A stretch of DNA of 38,989 nt from Rhizobium sp. Root1203 (GTDB taxonomy: Bacteria > Pseudomonadota > Alphaproteobacteria > Rhizobiales > Rhizobiaceae): positions 1 to 38,989 of the forward strand of contig NZ_LMCW01000028.1 of the NCBI RefSeq assembly GCF_001424945.1. Reading direction: 5' to 3'. A model generated the notes under the pieces. It saw nothing but the letters and a program-made list of their open reading frames with translations. It was not told the origin of the DNA and did no database searches. The position numbers and the translations under genes are program-made. Positions 1 through 8,364 of this stretch are shown one piece after another (the stretch's first letter is position 1; each line of letters begins with the position of its first letter).

Positions 1-111
1 AAGGCTCGGGTATCCGTTCAGGACGATTGGAAAAGATGGGGGCGATCATACTCTAGCTCGGCCCGGCACTCATCAGAATGACGACCGGCGCGTCACCGAT
101 CCGTCCCCCAT

Positions 112-150
112 CGCCGGAGAAGGATGGCCGTCCTCTCCGGCGCTTCTTTA
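112..150 (+). terminator. hairpin, probable terminator of an upstream + strand gene
   Basis: An 8-bp GC-rich outer stem (112-119 with 135-142) continues as a 4-bp inner stem (AGGA with TCCT) across a bulged A, and is followed on the + strand by the T-rich CTTCTTTA. It would end transcription entering from the left of the window. It lies 60 bases past the stop of the minus-strand hisD-like gene, so it may also act on that transcript, although no T-run follows on that strand. Confidence 0.45.
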
Positions 151-204
151 TCTCACGAAGAAGCGCAGATAGTCATAAGACAAGAGCGTCTGGCTCTGAT
201 CAGC

Positions 205-1503
205 TCACTTGACTTCGAGCTGCTGAGGGCTCAGTCGGAGCGCCGCAGCGCGGCGATGGCCTTCAAGCTGTTCGGTAGCGCTCTGTCGGACAGCGGCTGG
301 TGCTACAGCTGCGACGCCACGCTCTTCCAGCCACTGGTGAGTTGCGATCTTCACATACGAGCCGACCCACAGGCCGCCCGTGTAACGGCCAGCCGCCATC
401 GTAGGCAGGGTGTGGTTGGTGCCACAGCACTTGTCAGAATAGACGACGCTGGCGAGTTCACCAATGAAGATGGATCCGTAGTTCCGCAGCTTCTTCGCCG
501 TCGCGTGCGGATCACGGGTGTGGACCTGCAAATGCTCGGTGGCGATATAATCCGAATAGGCGATCATGGTCGCTTCATCGTCCACAACTGTGACTTCGCC
601 GTAATCCTTCCACGCCACGCCAGCCACAGCAGCGGTCGAAAGCGTTTCAAGCTGCTTCTCGACTTCCTTGATGGTTTCCTCTGCGACCTTGCGGTCAGTG
701 GTGACCAGGCCAACGCGGGTGCGGACGTCGTGCTCTGCCTGTGCCAGCATGTCGGTCGCAAGTGTTGCAGGATTGGCTGTTTCGTCTGCAACAATGAAGA
801 TTTCGCTAGGACCGGCAAGCTGGTCGATGCCGACCTGACCAAAGACCTGACGTTTCGCTTCGTTGACGAACGCATTGCCTGGACCGACGATCTTGTCGAC
901 AGGCGGGATCGTCTCGGTACCGTATGCCATCGCGGCAATGGCCTGGGCTCCCCCGACGCGGAAGATGCGGTCGGCACCAGCTAGGTGGCATCCCGCGATC
1001 ATTGCCGGATGTGCATTGGGCGGCAGGCACGCTATGACCTGGTCGCAGCCCGCGACTTTCGCCGGAACGATTGTCATGACGGGAGCCGAGAGAAGGGGAT
1101 AGCGACCGCCTGGGACGTAGCAGCCGACGATCTCAATAGGAATGACACGATGGCCAAGGTGTAGGCCGGGCAGACTTTCGATTTCAAGCGGAAGAATTGT
1201 CCCGAGCTGTGCTTCTGCGAAACGACGAACGTTTGCGATTGCAAACTCGGTGTCCTCGCGGGTCTGCGGATCAAGGTCAGCAACCGCCTTCAGCTTTTCT
1301 TCTTCGGTAACTTCGAAGGTCGCAACGTCGGCCTTGTCGAATGCCATCGAGTATTCACGGACTGCAGCGTCGCCACGCTTACGAACGTTGGCGATAATGT
1401 CCTTAACAGTGTTCTCAATGGAAGCTGTATCCGAAACGGCATCGCGCTTCGGTTCTTTGATCTGAGTAAACTTGCCTTTGAGAGCGTCCAGCCGCGATGT
1501 CAT
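205..1503 (-). CDS. HisD-family NAD-dependent dehydrogenase (histidinol / sulfopropanediol dehydrogenase-like)
   Basis: This 432-residue protein spans the full length of the histidinol dehydrogenase family, which oxidises an alcohol to an acid with NAD and zinc. The zinc ligands line up by eye with those of HisD: Gln255 and His258 in AQAEHD, Asp357 in SDKCCGTNH and His416 in EGHRR. The Glu323-His324 pair in TEHLQ matches the catalytic bases, so the enzyme should be active. The ATG start follows AGGAGACCCTC. It diverges from an XRE-cupin regulator and a four-gene ABC importer and is not among histidine-biosynthesis genes. That context suggests a catabolic paralogue, such as HpsN-type sulfopropanediol 3-dehydrogenase, rather than the biosynthetic HisD. 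The substrate is inferred only as an alcohol brought in by the neighbouring importer. Confidence 0.9.
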   Translation of the reverse strand: MTSRLDALKGKFTQIKEPKRDAVSDTASIENTVKDIIANVRKRGDAAVREYSMAFDKADVATFEVTEEEKLKAVADLDPQTREDTEFAIANVRRFAEAQLGTILPLEIESLPGLHLGHRVIPIEIVGCYVPGGRYPLLSAPVMTIVPAKVAGCDQVIACLPPNAHPAMIAGCHLAGADRIFRVGGAQAIAAMAYGTETIPPVDKIVGPGNAFVNEAKRQVFGQVGIDQLAGPSEIFIVADETANPATLATDMLAQAEHDVRTRVGLVTTDRKVAEETIKEVEKQLETLSTAAVAGVAWKDYGEVTVVDDEATMIAYSDYIATEHLQVHTRDPHATAKKLRNYGSIFIGELASVVYSDKCCGTNHTLPTMAAGRYTGGLWVGSYVKIATHQWLEERGVAAVAPAAVRQSATEQLEGHRRAAALRLSPQQLEVK

Positions 1504-1568
1504 GAGGGTCTCCTATGTGGGTGCTGACCGGGAGCATCACGCACAAAAAGGAGTCCGACAATTGCCTC

Positions 1569-1584
1569 CTAAACACCTGTTTAG
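1569..1584. promoter_or_regulatory. palindrome between divergent genes, candidate operator
   Basis: The site reads CTAAACA-CC-TGTTTAG, a perfect 7-bp inverted repeat with a 2-base spacer. It lies 65 bases before the hisD-like start and about 100 bases before the XRE-cupin regulator start. A looser version, CTAAAACGTGGTTT at 2306-2319, precedes the binding-protein gene. Its position and symmetry suit an operator for the regulator encoded next to it; that role is inferred. Confidence 0.5.
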
Positions 1585-1686
1585 TATTTTCACCAGTGGA
1601 AATCGCTAATCGTTGCGCTGGTATGGAGTTGTTAAAGACGGTGCCATGCTCGCAAAACAGGCAGACAACACCAGGGGTCGAATAAA

Positions 1687-2235
1687 ATGCCAAAAATTGG
1701 GACAAAGCTCAGAGAACTACGTCGCCGTCGCGACTTGGGAGTCCGTGAACTGGCGGCGCGGTCCGGGATTTCACACTCCACGATTTCTCTTATCGAACGA
1801 GACAAAATGTCGCCCTCTATCGATACCTTAGGTGCCGTTTTGGATGCTCTCGGTACAACTTTGCCGGGCTTCTTCTCCGACCTCCAGTCGAGCCTTCCAT
1901 ACACGCCTTTTTACGCGGCTTCCGACCTAGTTGAGATCGGAAAAGTCGACACAATTTCATATCGGGTTATCGGACTGGATCATCCGAATCGACAGCTACT
2001 GATGTTGCATGAGAGGTATGCGCCAGGCGCAGACACTGGCGAGGAATTCACGCATGCGGCGCAAGAAGCGGGGATGATACTTTCCGGAGCTGTCGAAATT
2101 ACAGTGGGCAATCAGAAGCGCGTGCTACGATCTGGTGACGGATACTACTTCGACAGTCGTCTTCCCCATCGCTTCCGAAACGTCCATGACGGTGAAAGCG
2201 AGGTTTTAAGCGCGATAACACCACCGACCTATTAG
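1687..2235 (+). CDS. XRE-family regulator with C-terminal cupin sensor domain
   Basis: This 182-residue protein has an N-terminal helix-turn-helix of the XRE/Cro type at about residues 5-62 (GVRELAARSGISHSTISLIE) and a C-terminal cupin_2 barrel at about residues 105-178, with the small-molecule-pocket pattern H-x-x-Q-E-A-G and a late FDSRLPHRF. Proteins of this plan (the PuuR/SutR type) usually repress or activate a neighbouring catabolic or transport operon in response to a ligand held in the cupin. The ATG follows AGGGGT at a loose spacing. It lies between the divergent dehydrogenase and the importer genes, so it is the likely local regulator of both. Confidence 0.88.
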   Translation: MPKIGTKLRELRRRRDLGVRELAARSGISHSTISLIERDKMSPSIDTLGAVLDALGTTLPGFFSDLQSSLPYTPFYAASDLVEIGKVDTISYRVIGLDHPNRQLLMLHERYAPGADTGEEFTHAAQEAGMILSGAVEITVGNQKRVLRSGDGYYFDSRLPHRFRNVHDGESEVLSAITPPTY

Positions 2236-2356
2236 GAGAGGGGTCCATAAGCAGTGTTGTCGGTGAGTATAGTCACCAAGCCGGTTAGCCCGCCTTCCAA
2301 ATCCCCTAAAACGTGGTTTCCTATTCGACGTTAGAAATAAACAAGGGGAGAATTCA

Positions 2357-3397
2357 ATGAACGTGCTTAAAGCAACACTCATTGCATCCACGGTTCTGAT
2401 GACTGGCGTCTTGGGCGCTCAGGCCCGAGACCTGACAGTTGTATCCTGGGGTGGTAATTTCCAAGATGCGCAGCGCAAAATCTTTTTCGAAACCTTCGCA
2501 AAAGAGAGCGGCAAGCCCGTTCTGGATGAGAGTTGGGATGGAGGATACGGCGTTCTACAGGCCAAGGTGAAGGCTGGCACCCCGAACTGGGATGCGGTTG
2601 AAGTGGAATCTGAAGAGCTGGCGCTCGGTTGCGCCGACGGAATTTACGAAAAAATCGACTGGCAGAAGCTGGGCGGCAAGGAGGCCTTCCTGCCTGCAGC
2701 CGTCAGCGATTGCGGCGTTGGCAACATCGTCTGGTCAACTGGTCTTTCTTACGATGGCGACAAGTTGAAAGACGCGCCGAAGACCTGGGCCGACTTCTGG
2801 GACACGAAAAAGTTTCCCGGTAAGCGCGGTCTCCGCAAGGGTCCAAAGTATGCCCTCGAATTCGCGTTGATGGCAGATGGCGTTCCCGCCGATCAAGTCT
2901 ATAAGGTGCTCGCGGCTGAGGGTGGCGTCGATCGGGCATTCAAAAAGCTTGATGAACTGAAGGCTGACATCGTTTGGTGGGATGCTGGCGCACAGCCGCT
3001 CCAGCTTCTGTCATCCGGTCAGGTCGTCATGACGTCGGCTTACAATGGACGCATCAGCGGCATCAATCGTAGCGAAGGCAAGCATTTTGGCTTCGTCTTC
3101 CCTGGCAGCGTATACGCGATCGACAGCTGGGTTGTTCTCAAGGATGCTCCGAACAAGGATGCGGCGATGGATTTCATCGCTTTCGCAAGCAAGGCTGAAA
3201 ACCAGGCCAAGCTGCCTGAGTTCATCGCCTACGGCTTGCCCAACCTTGGCGCCTCGAAGCTTGTACCAGAGCAGTACCAGAAGGAGCTTCCTACAACGGA
3301 AGAAAACCTGAAGGGCTCCATCGCGCTCGACGTGGATTTCTGGACCGACAACTCCGAGGAGCTTACCCAGCGCTTCAACGCCTGGCTCGGACAGTAA
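2357..3397 (+). CDS. ABC transporter periplasmic substrate-binding protein, PotD/spermidine-putrescine type
   Basis: This 346-residue protein starts with a Sec signal peptide (MNVLKATLIASTVLMTGVLG, cleavage likely after AQA near residue 23). The mature part has the features of family 1/PotD binding proteins, opening with LTVVSWGG and carrying a TSAYNGR loop. It would capture a small solute in the periplasm and deliver it to the membrane complex encoded just downstream. The start is preceded by GGGGAG six bases away. Binding proteins in this branch are often annotated for polyamines, but many rhizobial members take other small charged compounds. The adjacent HisD-like enzyme suggests an alcohol-bearing solute. 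Confidence 0.9.
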   Translation: MNVLKATLIASTVLMTGVLGAQARDLTVVSWGGNFQDAQRKIFFETFAKESGKPVLDESWDGGYGVLQAKVKAGTPNWDAVEVESEELALGCADGIYEKIDWQKLGGKEAFLPAAVSDCGVGNIVWSTGLSYDGDKLKDAPKTWADFWDTKKFPGKRGLRKGPKYALEFALMADGVPADQVYKVLAAEGGVDRAFKKLDELKADIVWWDAGAQPLQLLSSGQVVMTSAYNGRISGINRSEGKHFGFVFPGSVYAIDSWVVLKDAPNKDAAMDFIAFASKAENQAKLPEFIAYGLPNLGASKLVPEQYQKELPTTEENLKGSIALDVDFWTDNSEELTQRFNAWLGQ

Positions 3398-3491
3398 AAT
3401 CGGTAGTGGGGCCTCTCAATCGAGGTCCCACACTACTGCCATTCGCATGACGCGAGCGGTCTTGCTCGAAACGATCGAAATTGGGCCCATA

Positions 3492-4556
3492 ATGAGCAAT
3501 GCGTTTATTCATTTTGACAAGGTCAGCAAGGTGTTCGGTATCGTAACCGTCGTCGATGACCTTGAGTTGGCGATTGCAAAGGGCGAGTTCGTCAGCCTGC
3601 TTGGACCGTCGGGTTCGGGAAAAACGACTCTTCTCATGATGCTTGCGGGTTTTGAGAGCCCAACCAAAGGCTCGATTTCGGTCGCCGGAAAGCGCGTTGA
3701 TGCTCTGCCGCCCTACAAGCGCAATATGGGCGTGGTCTTTCAGAACTACGCTTTGTTCCCGCATATGACGGTCGCGGAGAACGTGGCATTCCCACTCAAG
3801 ATGAGGGGTTTTTCACGGGCCGAGATCGTAGAGCGAGTTACCAAAGCTCTAGACATGGTGCAACTCGGCGCCTTTCAGGACCGTCGCCCAATTCAGCTCT
3901 CCGGCGGTCAGCAGCAGCGCGTCGCATTGGCTCGCGCTCTCGTTTTTGAACCCGAAGTCGTATTGATGGACGAGCCGCTTGGAGCGCTCGACAAGAAGTT
4001 GCGTGAGCAGATGCAGCTCGACATTCGCGATCTTCACCGTCGATTGGGCTTGACGATTGTGTTTGTCACGCACGATCAGACCGAAGCCTTGACGATGTCG
4101 GACCGTATCGCGATCTTCAATCACGGCAAGATCGAGCAAATTGGTTCGCCGTCTGAAATCTACGACCGTCCCAAGACCCAATTTGTCGCTCAATTCATTG
4201 GAGAAACAAACCTTCTCACGGGCAAGGTTGTTCGGACCGCTGATAGTGTCGCGGACATTCGCCTTGATGATGGCAAGATCATCAAGGTCCGTTCTGATAC
4301 GGAGCTACCGGCGGGGAAGGGGGTCAAAGTCTCTATCCGGCCGGAACGTATCGAGCTTAACGCAAGTGTGGCCTTGGAAAATCGGCTAAATGTCAGCGTT
4401 TCTGACGTCGTGTACCATGGCGATCACCTCCAGGTACGGGCTCTCGCTCACGGACGTGAACTGATCATCAAGTCGGACCGTAAGGCGACGCCGCCGCAGC
4501 TCGGAGATGAAGCGCAAGCTTCATTCTCCCAAGACCAATGTTGGATTGTGGCATGA
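3492..4556 (+). CDS. ABC transporter ATPase, PotA-like
   Basis: This 354-residue ATPase has Walker A GPSGSGKT at residues 38-45, the Q-loop Gln84, signature LSGGQ at 136-140, Walker B ending in Asp160-Glu161 and the switch His194. A TOBE-type C-terminal domain follows, as in PotA, MalK and UgpC. It powers import through the two permeases downstream. I chose the ATG at 3492 (MSNAFIHFDKV) because homologues begin about here; an in-frame ATG at 3447 would add 15 residues, and neither has a clear ribosome site. Its last codon and stop share ATGA with the first permease gene, which indicates translational coupling. Confidence 0.92.
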   Translation: MSNAFIHFDKVSKVFGIVTVVDDLELAIAKGEFVSLLGPSGSGKTTLLMMLAGFESPTKGSISVAGKRVDALPPYKRNMGVVFQNYALFPHMTVAENVAFPLKMRGFSRAEIVERVTKALDMVQLGAFQDRRPIQLSGGQQQRVALARALVFEPEVVLMDEPLGALDKKLREQMQLDIRDLHRRLGLTIVFVTHDQTEALTMSDRIAIFNHGKIEQIGSPSEIYDRPKTQFVAQFIGETNLLTGKVVRTADSVADIRLDDGKIIKVRSDTELPAGKGVKVSIRPERIELNASVALENRLNVSVSDVVYHGDHLQVRALAHGRELIIKSDRKATPPQLGDEAQASFSQDQCWIVA

Positions 4557-5734
4557 CGCGGCGATCTTGGTTCCGAAAGCAACTGACATCGTTCGCCTTG
4601 GTCGCGCCCTTGGCACTCTTCCTTGCGTTCTTTTTCGTTGCTCCCTTGGCGACCATGATGAAATCGGCAGTCTCAGACCCGGTTGCCTCGCAAGCGCTTC
4701 CTACCACAGCAGCAGCGTTGAAGGGATGGGATCGTTCGAGTACCCCTCCCGTCGACGCACAGAAAGCCTTCGCTCACGATCTGCGCGGCATTACGGATGA
4801 TCAGCTTTTTGGCGATCTCGTTAGGCGCTTGAACAGCGCGAAGTCTGGTTTCCGCACACTGATGAGCAAGACCAAGACGGCAGCAGTGTCGGATGAAGAC
4901 CTCAGCGATCTTGTATCGGTTGACCGACGTTGGAGCGATCCGGCTTTCTGGATCGCTGTGCAAGACGCCGCTAGCTCGCCGATCACCGATCGCAACCTTC
5001 TGGCCGCAGTCGACCTGACGCGCGACAACGATGGGAGCATCGTTTCCCTTCCAGAAGGCAGCTCAGCCAATCGCGAAACGTTGATAAGGACCCTTGTGAC
5101 GGCAGGCATGGTCACGATCTGCTGTGTTCTGATTGGACTGCCATTTTCGATGGTTGCCGCATCCGTTAATGGCTGGGCGCGCCAACTTCTCCTTGGCGCT
5201 GTACTGTTGCCGCTGTGGACCTCGCTCCTCGTCCGTACAGCGGCTTGGTACATCCTTCTCCAGGACAATGGCCTCATTAACTCAACGCTTGAAGCCATCG
5301 GTCTCACAAGCGGTCCAATACCGTTGATCTTCAATAGGGTTGGCGTTGTCATCGCGATGACCCACGTTCTCCTGCCCTTCATGGTTTTGCCGATCTTCAG
5401 CGTTCTCATCGGAATTCCGAAGAACCTGATGCCCGCTGCGGCATCCCTCGGGGCTTCTCCCATCCGATCGTTTTGGCTGGTGCTGCTGCCGCTTGCCCTT
5501 CGCGGCGTCGTATCGGGTTCGCTTTTGGTGTTCATGAGCGCCCTTGGCTACTACATCACGCCAGCCCTGATTGGCGGCGCGAAGGATCAGATGATCAGCG
5601 CTGTCATTGCATATTATGCCACTGGGGCCGCAAACTGGGGTATGGCAGGAGCGCTGGGGTTGGTGCTGCTGCTGGCTACCATCATCCTCTACGTTGTCTA
5701 CCTGAGACTCTCTTCCGAGGAGGCGCGGTCATGA
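4553..5734 (+). CDS. ABC transporter permease, PotB-like, with a long periplasmic insert
   Basis: This 393-residue permease starts at the ATG inside the ATGA overlap with the ATPase stop. One transmembrane helix near residues 12-32 is followed by about 150 soluble residues, which should lie in the periplasm, and then by the usual MetI-type helices from about residue 180. The EAA loop (AAASLGASPIRSFWLVLLPL) that docks on the ATPase is present near residue 300. Classic PotB is about 275-285 residues, so the extra length is all in the first periplasmic loop; I recall similar long forms from rhizobia. The gene ends in another ATGA overlap with the second permease. Confidence 0.9.
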   Translation: MTRRSWFRKQLTSFALVAPLALFLAFFFVAPLATMMKSAVSDPVASQALPTTAAALKGWDRSSTPPVDAQKAFAHDLRGITDDQLFGDLVRRLNSAKSGFRTLMSKTKTAAVSDEDLSDLVSVDRRWSDPAFWIAVQDAASSPITDRNLLAAVDLTRDNDGSIVSLPEGSSANRETLIRTLVTAGMVTICCVLIGLPFSMVAASVNGWARQLLLGAVLLPLWTSLLVRTAAWYILLQDNGLINSTLEAIGLTSGPIPLIFNRVGVVIAMTHVLLPFMVLPIFSVLIGIPKNLMPAAASLGASPIRSFWLVLLPLALRGVVSGSLLVFMSALGYYITPALIGGAKDQMISAVIAYYATGAANWGMAGALGLVLLLATIILYVVYLRLSSEEARS

Positions 5735-6516
5735 AGTCCCTTACTATTTCAAAGGTGATCTTCGGCTCGATGGTCGTGTTCTTCTTGATGGCCCCGCTGA
5801 TCGCAATCCTTCCGCTTGCCTTCACCAACAGCGTATTTCTGAATTACCCCATCCCATCTTTTTCGCTGCGCTGGTTTGATGAGTTGTTCACCGCTGACGC
5901 CTGGAGGCGTTCGATCTTCAACAGCCTGATAATCGGTGTAGGTACGACGGTCCTGTCGACTGTTTTGGGCACCGTCGCGGCGCTGGGATTGAGGGGGAAG
6001 TCGGTTTCACTGATCTTTGGATTTATCCGAACCGTCTTTCTCTTGCCGATGGTTGTACCTGCTGTCGTTCTCGGCGTGGGGATGCAGTTGATGTTCGCTC
6101 AATATGGCCTCGCGAACACCTATATCGGGGTTATCGTCGCTCATTCGGTTCTGGCCGTCCCGTTCGTAATCGTGAACGTCACCGCGTCGTTGCAGGGCAT
6201 CGATACACGTTTGGAACATGCCGCAGCCAGCATGGGAGCATCACCTCCAACAGTGCTGCGGACTGTTACCCTTCCACTAGCTATGCCAGGCATCGTCTCG
6301 GGTGCGGTGTTCGCATTCGCAACCTCGCTGGACGAGGTGGTGTTGACCCTATTCGTCGCGGGCCCGAACCAACGAACTCTTGCGCGGCAAATGTTCTCGA
6401 CAATTCGTGAGAATATCAGCCCCGCCATTGCGGCAGCTGCCTTTGTCTTCATCGCGGGAACGGTGATCATCGCAGCGCTAGTGAACCTTGGGAGAAAGAG
6501 GACACAAAACGCTTAA
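5731..6516 (+). CDS. ABC transporter permease, PotC-like
   Basis: This 261-residue inner-membrane permease has about six predicted helices and an EAA loop (AASMGASPPTVLRTVTLPLA) near residue 170. It is the usual length for PotC. The ATG at 5731 overlaps the stop of the preceding gene as ATGA and follows GAGGAGGCG, so a longer open frame beginning near 5473 is not the real gene. It pairs with the upstream permease to form the membrane channel, and it is the last gene of the importer operon. No clear T-tailed terminator was seen after it. Confidence 0.92.
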   Translation: MKSLTISKVIFGSMVVFFLMAPLIAILPLAFTNSVFLNYPIPSFSLRWFDELFTADAWRRSIFNSLIIGVGTTVLSTVLGTVAALGLRGKSVSLIFGFIRTVFLLPMVVPAVVLGVGMQLMFAQYGLANTYIGVIVAHSVLAVPFVIVNVTASLQGIDTRLEHAAASMGASPPTVLRTVTLPLAMPGIVSGAVFAFATSLDEVVLTLFVAGPNQRTLARQMFSTIRENISPAIAAAAFVFIAGTVIIAALVNLGRKRTQNA

Positions 6517-6745
6517 AGAGTGCGAAAGCTAAGGGGCAGGGGTAACAAGCCCGCCTGTTGTCGATCGACCATCTTCGGCTATTGGCCGCTGAGACATTCC
6601 AATGAGCATTTGAGTGAGCAGAGAACTGCTTCCTGGCGACTACGGACGAGAACCTAGTTGCGAAATTTGCCGGCCAATACCAAGGTCAACTGCAAAGGAC
6701 GCAGTTCCGCATGATGCGGCTGAGCGCCCTCGGTGCACTTCCTGA

Positions 6746-7015
6746 TTATTGTTGATTGAAACCCGGCACCGGAATTGGGAAGGTGTCGCCCGCCATCTTG
6801 CCTTCGGCGTCTTCGTCAATAACTTCCTTTTGCCGATATCTGAGATATTCGGCTATGTCGCCGCCGCATGCGTGATCGAGCTCGTCCGCCGAATAACCTG
6901 CGGCCTCAGCTGCCGCGCGGATAATCTCTGCGTGCTGCTCCAGGGCGGAGTCCTCATTAAAGTCCACTTGATCGTTGCTCACTTGGTCTTCGAGCCAGTC
7001 TCTGACGTTCTTCAT
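6746..7015 (-). CDS. small acidic conserved hypothetical protein
   Basis: This is an 89-residue acidic protein beginning MKNVRDWLEDQVSND, with a central helical stretch (AEIIRAAAEAAGYSADEL) and a proline-rich end. I chose the ATG at 7015 because GGAG stands 8 bases upstream; a longer open frame to 7123 lacks such a site. The style resembles small rhizobial proteins of the DUF768 type, but I cannot assign the family firmly. No signal peptide or membrane helix is visible. It is convergent with the importer operon, 229 bases away. Confidence 0.6.
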   Translation of the reverse strand: MKNVRDWLEDQVSNDQVDFNEDSALEQHAEIIRAAAEAAGYSADELDHACGGDIAEYLRYRQKEVIDEDAEGKMAGDTFPIPVPGFNQQ

Positions 7016-7269
7016 GCTATTCTCCACAGTTGGAAGGCAGCCGGAGTGGCCGCCTATGTGTCCATAACGTGGAACCCTCCAGAGAGTTGCGAGCGGCATT
7101 GGCAGGTATGCCTCACTCGGCAAGTAGCGCTGCTACGGCAGCGCCCCAAAGTCTCCTCTGCGATAGCCACTCCAGCTTTTGCGACAGAGTTTTGCGGCGA
7201 GAATCCTCGAACGCTTTTAGGAATGACCGGAGTGTCGCAAAAGTCAGGATTTGTGCGAAACGGAAAAGC

Positions 7270-7543
7270 CCGACCAGCCGCGCGATCTTCGAGACGCTGG
7301 CGGCGGCATGAACGCCAGTGCCCTGCGGGAGGGCATGGAGATCAGTCACCGGCAATGTCGCAATACCTCTCGGTTTTGCGGAGCGCAAACCTCGTGAGGG
7401 AAGAACGGCAGGGGCGTTTCGTGAATTACGAAGTCGATCCGGAGGGGCTGGCTCTCATCTCACAATGATTGGCCACGTATCGCGCCGACTGGCCTGCCCG
7501 CATCGAAGCTCTCAAGGTCTTGCTGAAAGATATGGACCAATGA
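7270..7543 (+). pseudogene. broken ArsR-family regulator
   Basis: Fragments of one ArsR-type winged-helix protein lie in three reading phases. They are TSRAIFETLAA (to 7311), MNASALREGMEIS (from 7308) and AMSQYLSVLRSANLVREERQ followed by GRFVNYEVDPEGLALISQ. A TGA at 7466-7468 stands where Trp is expected, and the same frame then continues as LATYRADWPARIEALKVLL to a final stop at 7541-7543. At least two frameshifts and one nonsense change are needed, so the gene is dead. Its end overlaps the start of the next remnant as ATGA, the normal layout for ArsR regulators paired with an SRPBCC protein. Confidence 0.8.
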
Positions 7544-7900
7544 ACGATGGAAAGGCCAAAGAACAGAAAAACGGCATCGAACTGGAATTCGATCTGGATG
7601 AACCGCCGCAAAAGGTCTGGCGTGCAAGCAATCAGCATTGCGGAATTTCGGGAAAACTGGTTGCCGAAAGACGCATTAGCCGATCTCCGCCCCGGCCACT
7701 ATCACATCTGGCGAGGAAGTCCGTTATAGCCTGCGCGACGACGCTCCATCTTTCTTTGAAAGCACGGTGACGTTCACGATCCTCCCGAATGCGACCGGCG
7801 GCACCGCCTGCGCATTGTCCCCAAACTCCGGCATGCGTCCTATAAGGGGCTCCGCGAGGTTCCGGATAATGCGGCTGTCTTCAAAACAGAGTAGCGCGGC
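7540..7900 (+). pseudogene. broken SRPBCC / AHSA1-type protein, partner of the ArsR remnant
   Basis: The start codon at 7540 overlaps the ArsR stop. The reading begins MNDGKAKEQKNGIELEFDLD and PPQKVWRA, then moves phase to ISIAEFRENWLPKDALAD, and again to GEEVRYSLRDDAPSFFESTV and TFTILPNATGGT. These are ordered pieces of one START-fold (SRPBCC, activator of Hsp90 ATPase-like) protein, a ligand-binding helix-grip domain. At least three frameshifts separate them, and the C-terminus after about 7820 is no longer recognisable. The pair is a decayed two-gene operon. Confidence 0.75.
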
Positions 7901-7902
7901 TC

Positions 7903-8058
7903 TCAATGGGCTGCGGCATTACCCATGCGATTGCCGGCGTTTTGGGTGGCGTTCACAGTATTTGCGGCGTCACGTCCAACACCTTTTATCGTGTTTGCGC
8001 ATGAGGCAAGAGCGAGTATCACTAAGCATGTGGCTGTTATGGCCGATACTTGTTTCAT
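7903..8058 (-). CDS. ecnAB: entericidin A/B family lipoprotein
   Basis: This is a 51-residue protein with a lipoprotein signal (LVILALASC, modified Cys near residue 19), followed by ANTIKGVGRDAANTVNATQN. The NT-x-KG-x-G core after the lipidated Cys is the mark of the EcnA/EcnB family of small cell-envelope lipoproteins. The family name comes from an E. coli toxin/antidote pair; in rhizobia such genes are usually single and their role is unclear. The ATG at 8058 follows AAAGGACAAAGGAA, so the longer open frame to 8190 is unlikely. An EcfG-like promoter lies about 165 bases upstream, and a strong hairpin sits in the presumed leader. Confidence 0.82.
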   Translation of the reverse strand: MKQVSAITATCLVILALASCANTIKGVGRDAANTVNATQNAGNRMGNAAAH

Positions 8059-8122
8059 TTCCTTTGTCCTTTGCAAGGAGGCTTCGTCGGCTTGTTCTAT
8101 AAGTTTGTTTGCCGGGCAGATA

Positions 8123-8158
8123 GCAAAAGGCCCGGCGCGGGAGCGCCGAGCCTTTTGC
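8123..8158. terminator. strong GC-rich hairpin in the leader of the entericidin gene
   Basis: GCAAAAGGC at 8123-8131 pairs with GCCTTTTGC at 8150-8158, and an inner GGCGC/GCGCC extends the stem. TTTT lies inside the arm on the + strand (AAAA in the opposite arm), so it could stop transcription from either side. On the minus strand it falls between the EcfG-like promoter at 8224-8248 and the entericidin start. Confidence 0.55.
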
Positions 8159-8223
8159 GCCAGCGATCTAGAGGGACTGGACGCCAGCATGCAACGACCT
8201 GTCCGAGCCCGTTGCTTCCGTTT

Positions 8224-8248
8224 AACTCCCTATTGTACGAATTGTTCC
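8224..8248 (-). promoter_or_regulatory. EcfG/RpoE2-type promoter before entericidin gene
   Basis: Read on the minus strand the site is GGAAC (8248-8244), 16 bases, then AGTT (8227-8224). This fits the alphaproteobacterial general-stress consensus GGAAC-N16/17-CGTT except for one base in the -10 part. The only gene downstream on this strand is the entericidin lipoprotein gene starting at 8058. Confidence 0.6.
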
Positions 8249-8364
8249 TGCCATTGTTAGTGCAGCCATTGAGCGGTGAACCTCCGCCACAACCTTCGAG
8301 AAACCGGGCTGAGCCTTGGAATAGCTGGGGGAAGCCGCAATTGTAATTCGTCGTTCATGACGAC

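Noticed and set aside
124..984. 286-codon + strand frame at the left edge
   Set aside because: It is antisense to the hisD-like gene, which has every catalytic residue; the + strand reading has no domain or ribosome site.
4801..5535. 244-codon minus-strand frame
   Set aside because: Lies opposite the PotB-like permease; Arg/Ser-rich with no recognisable fold.
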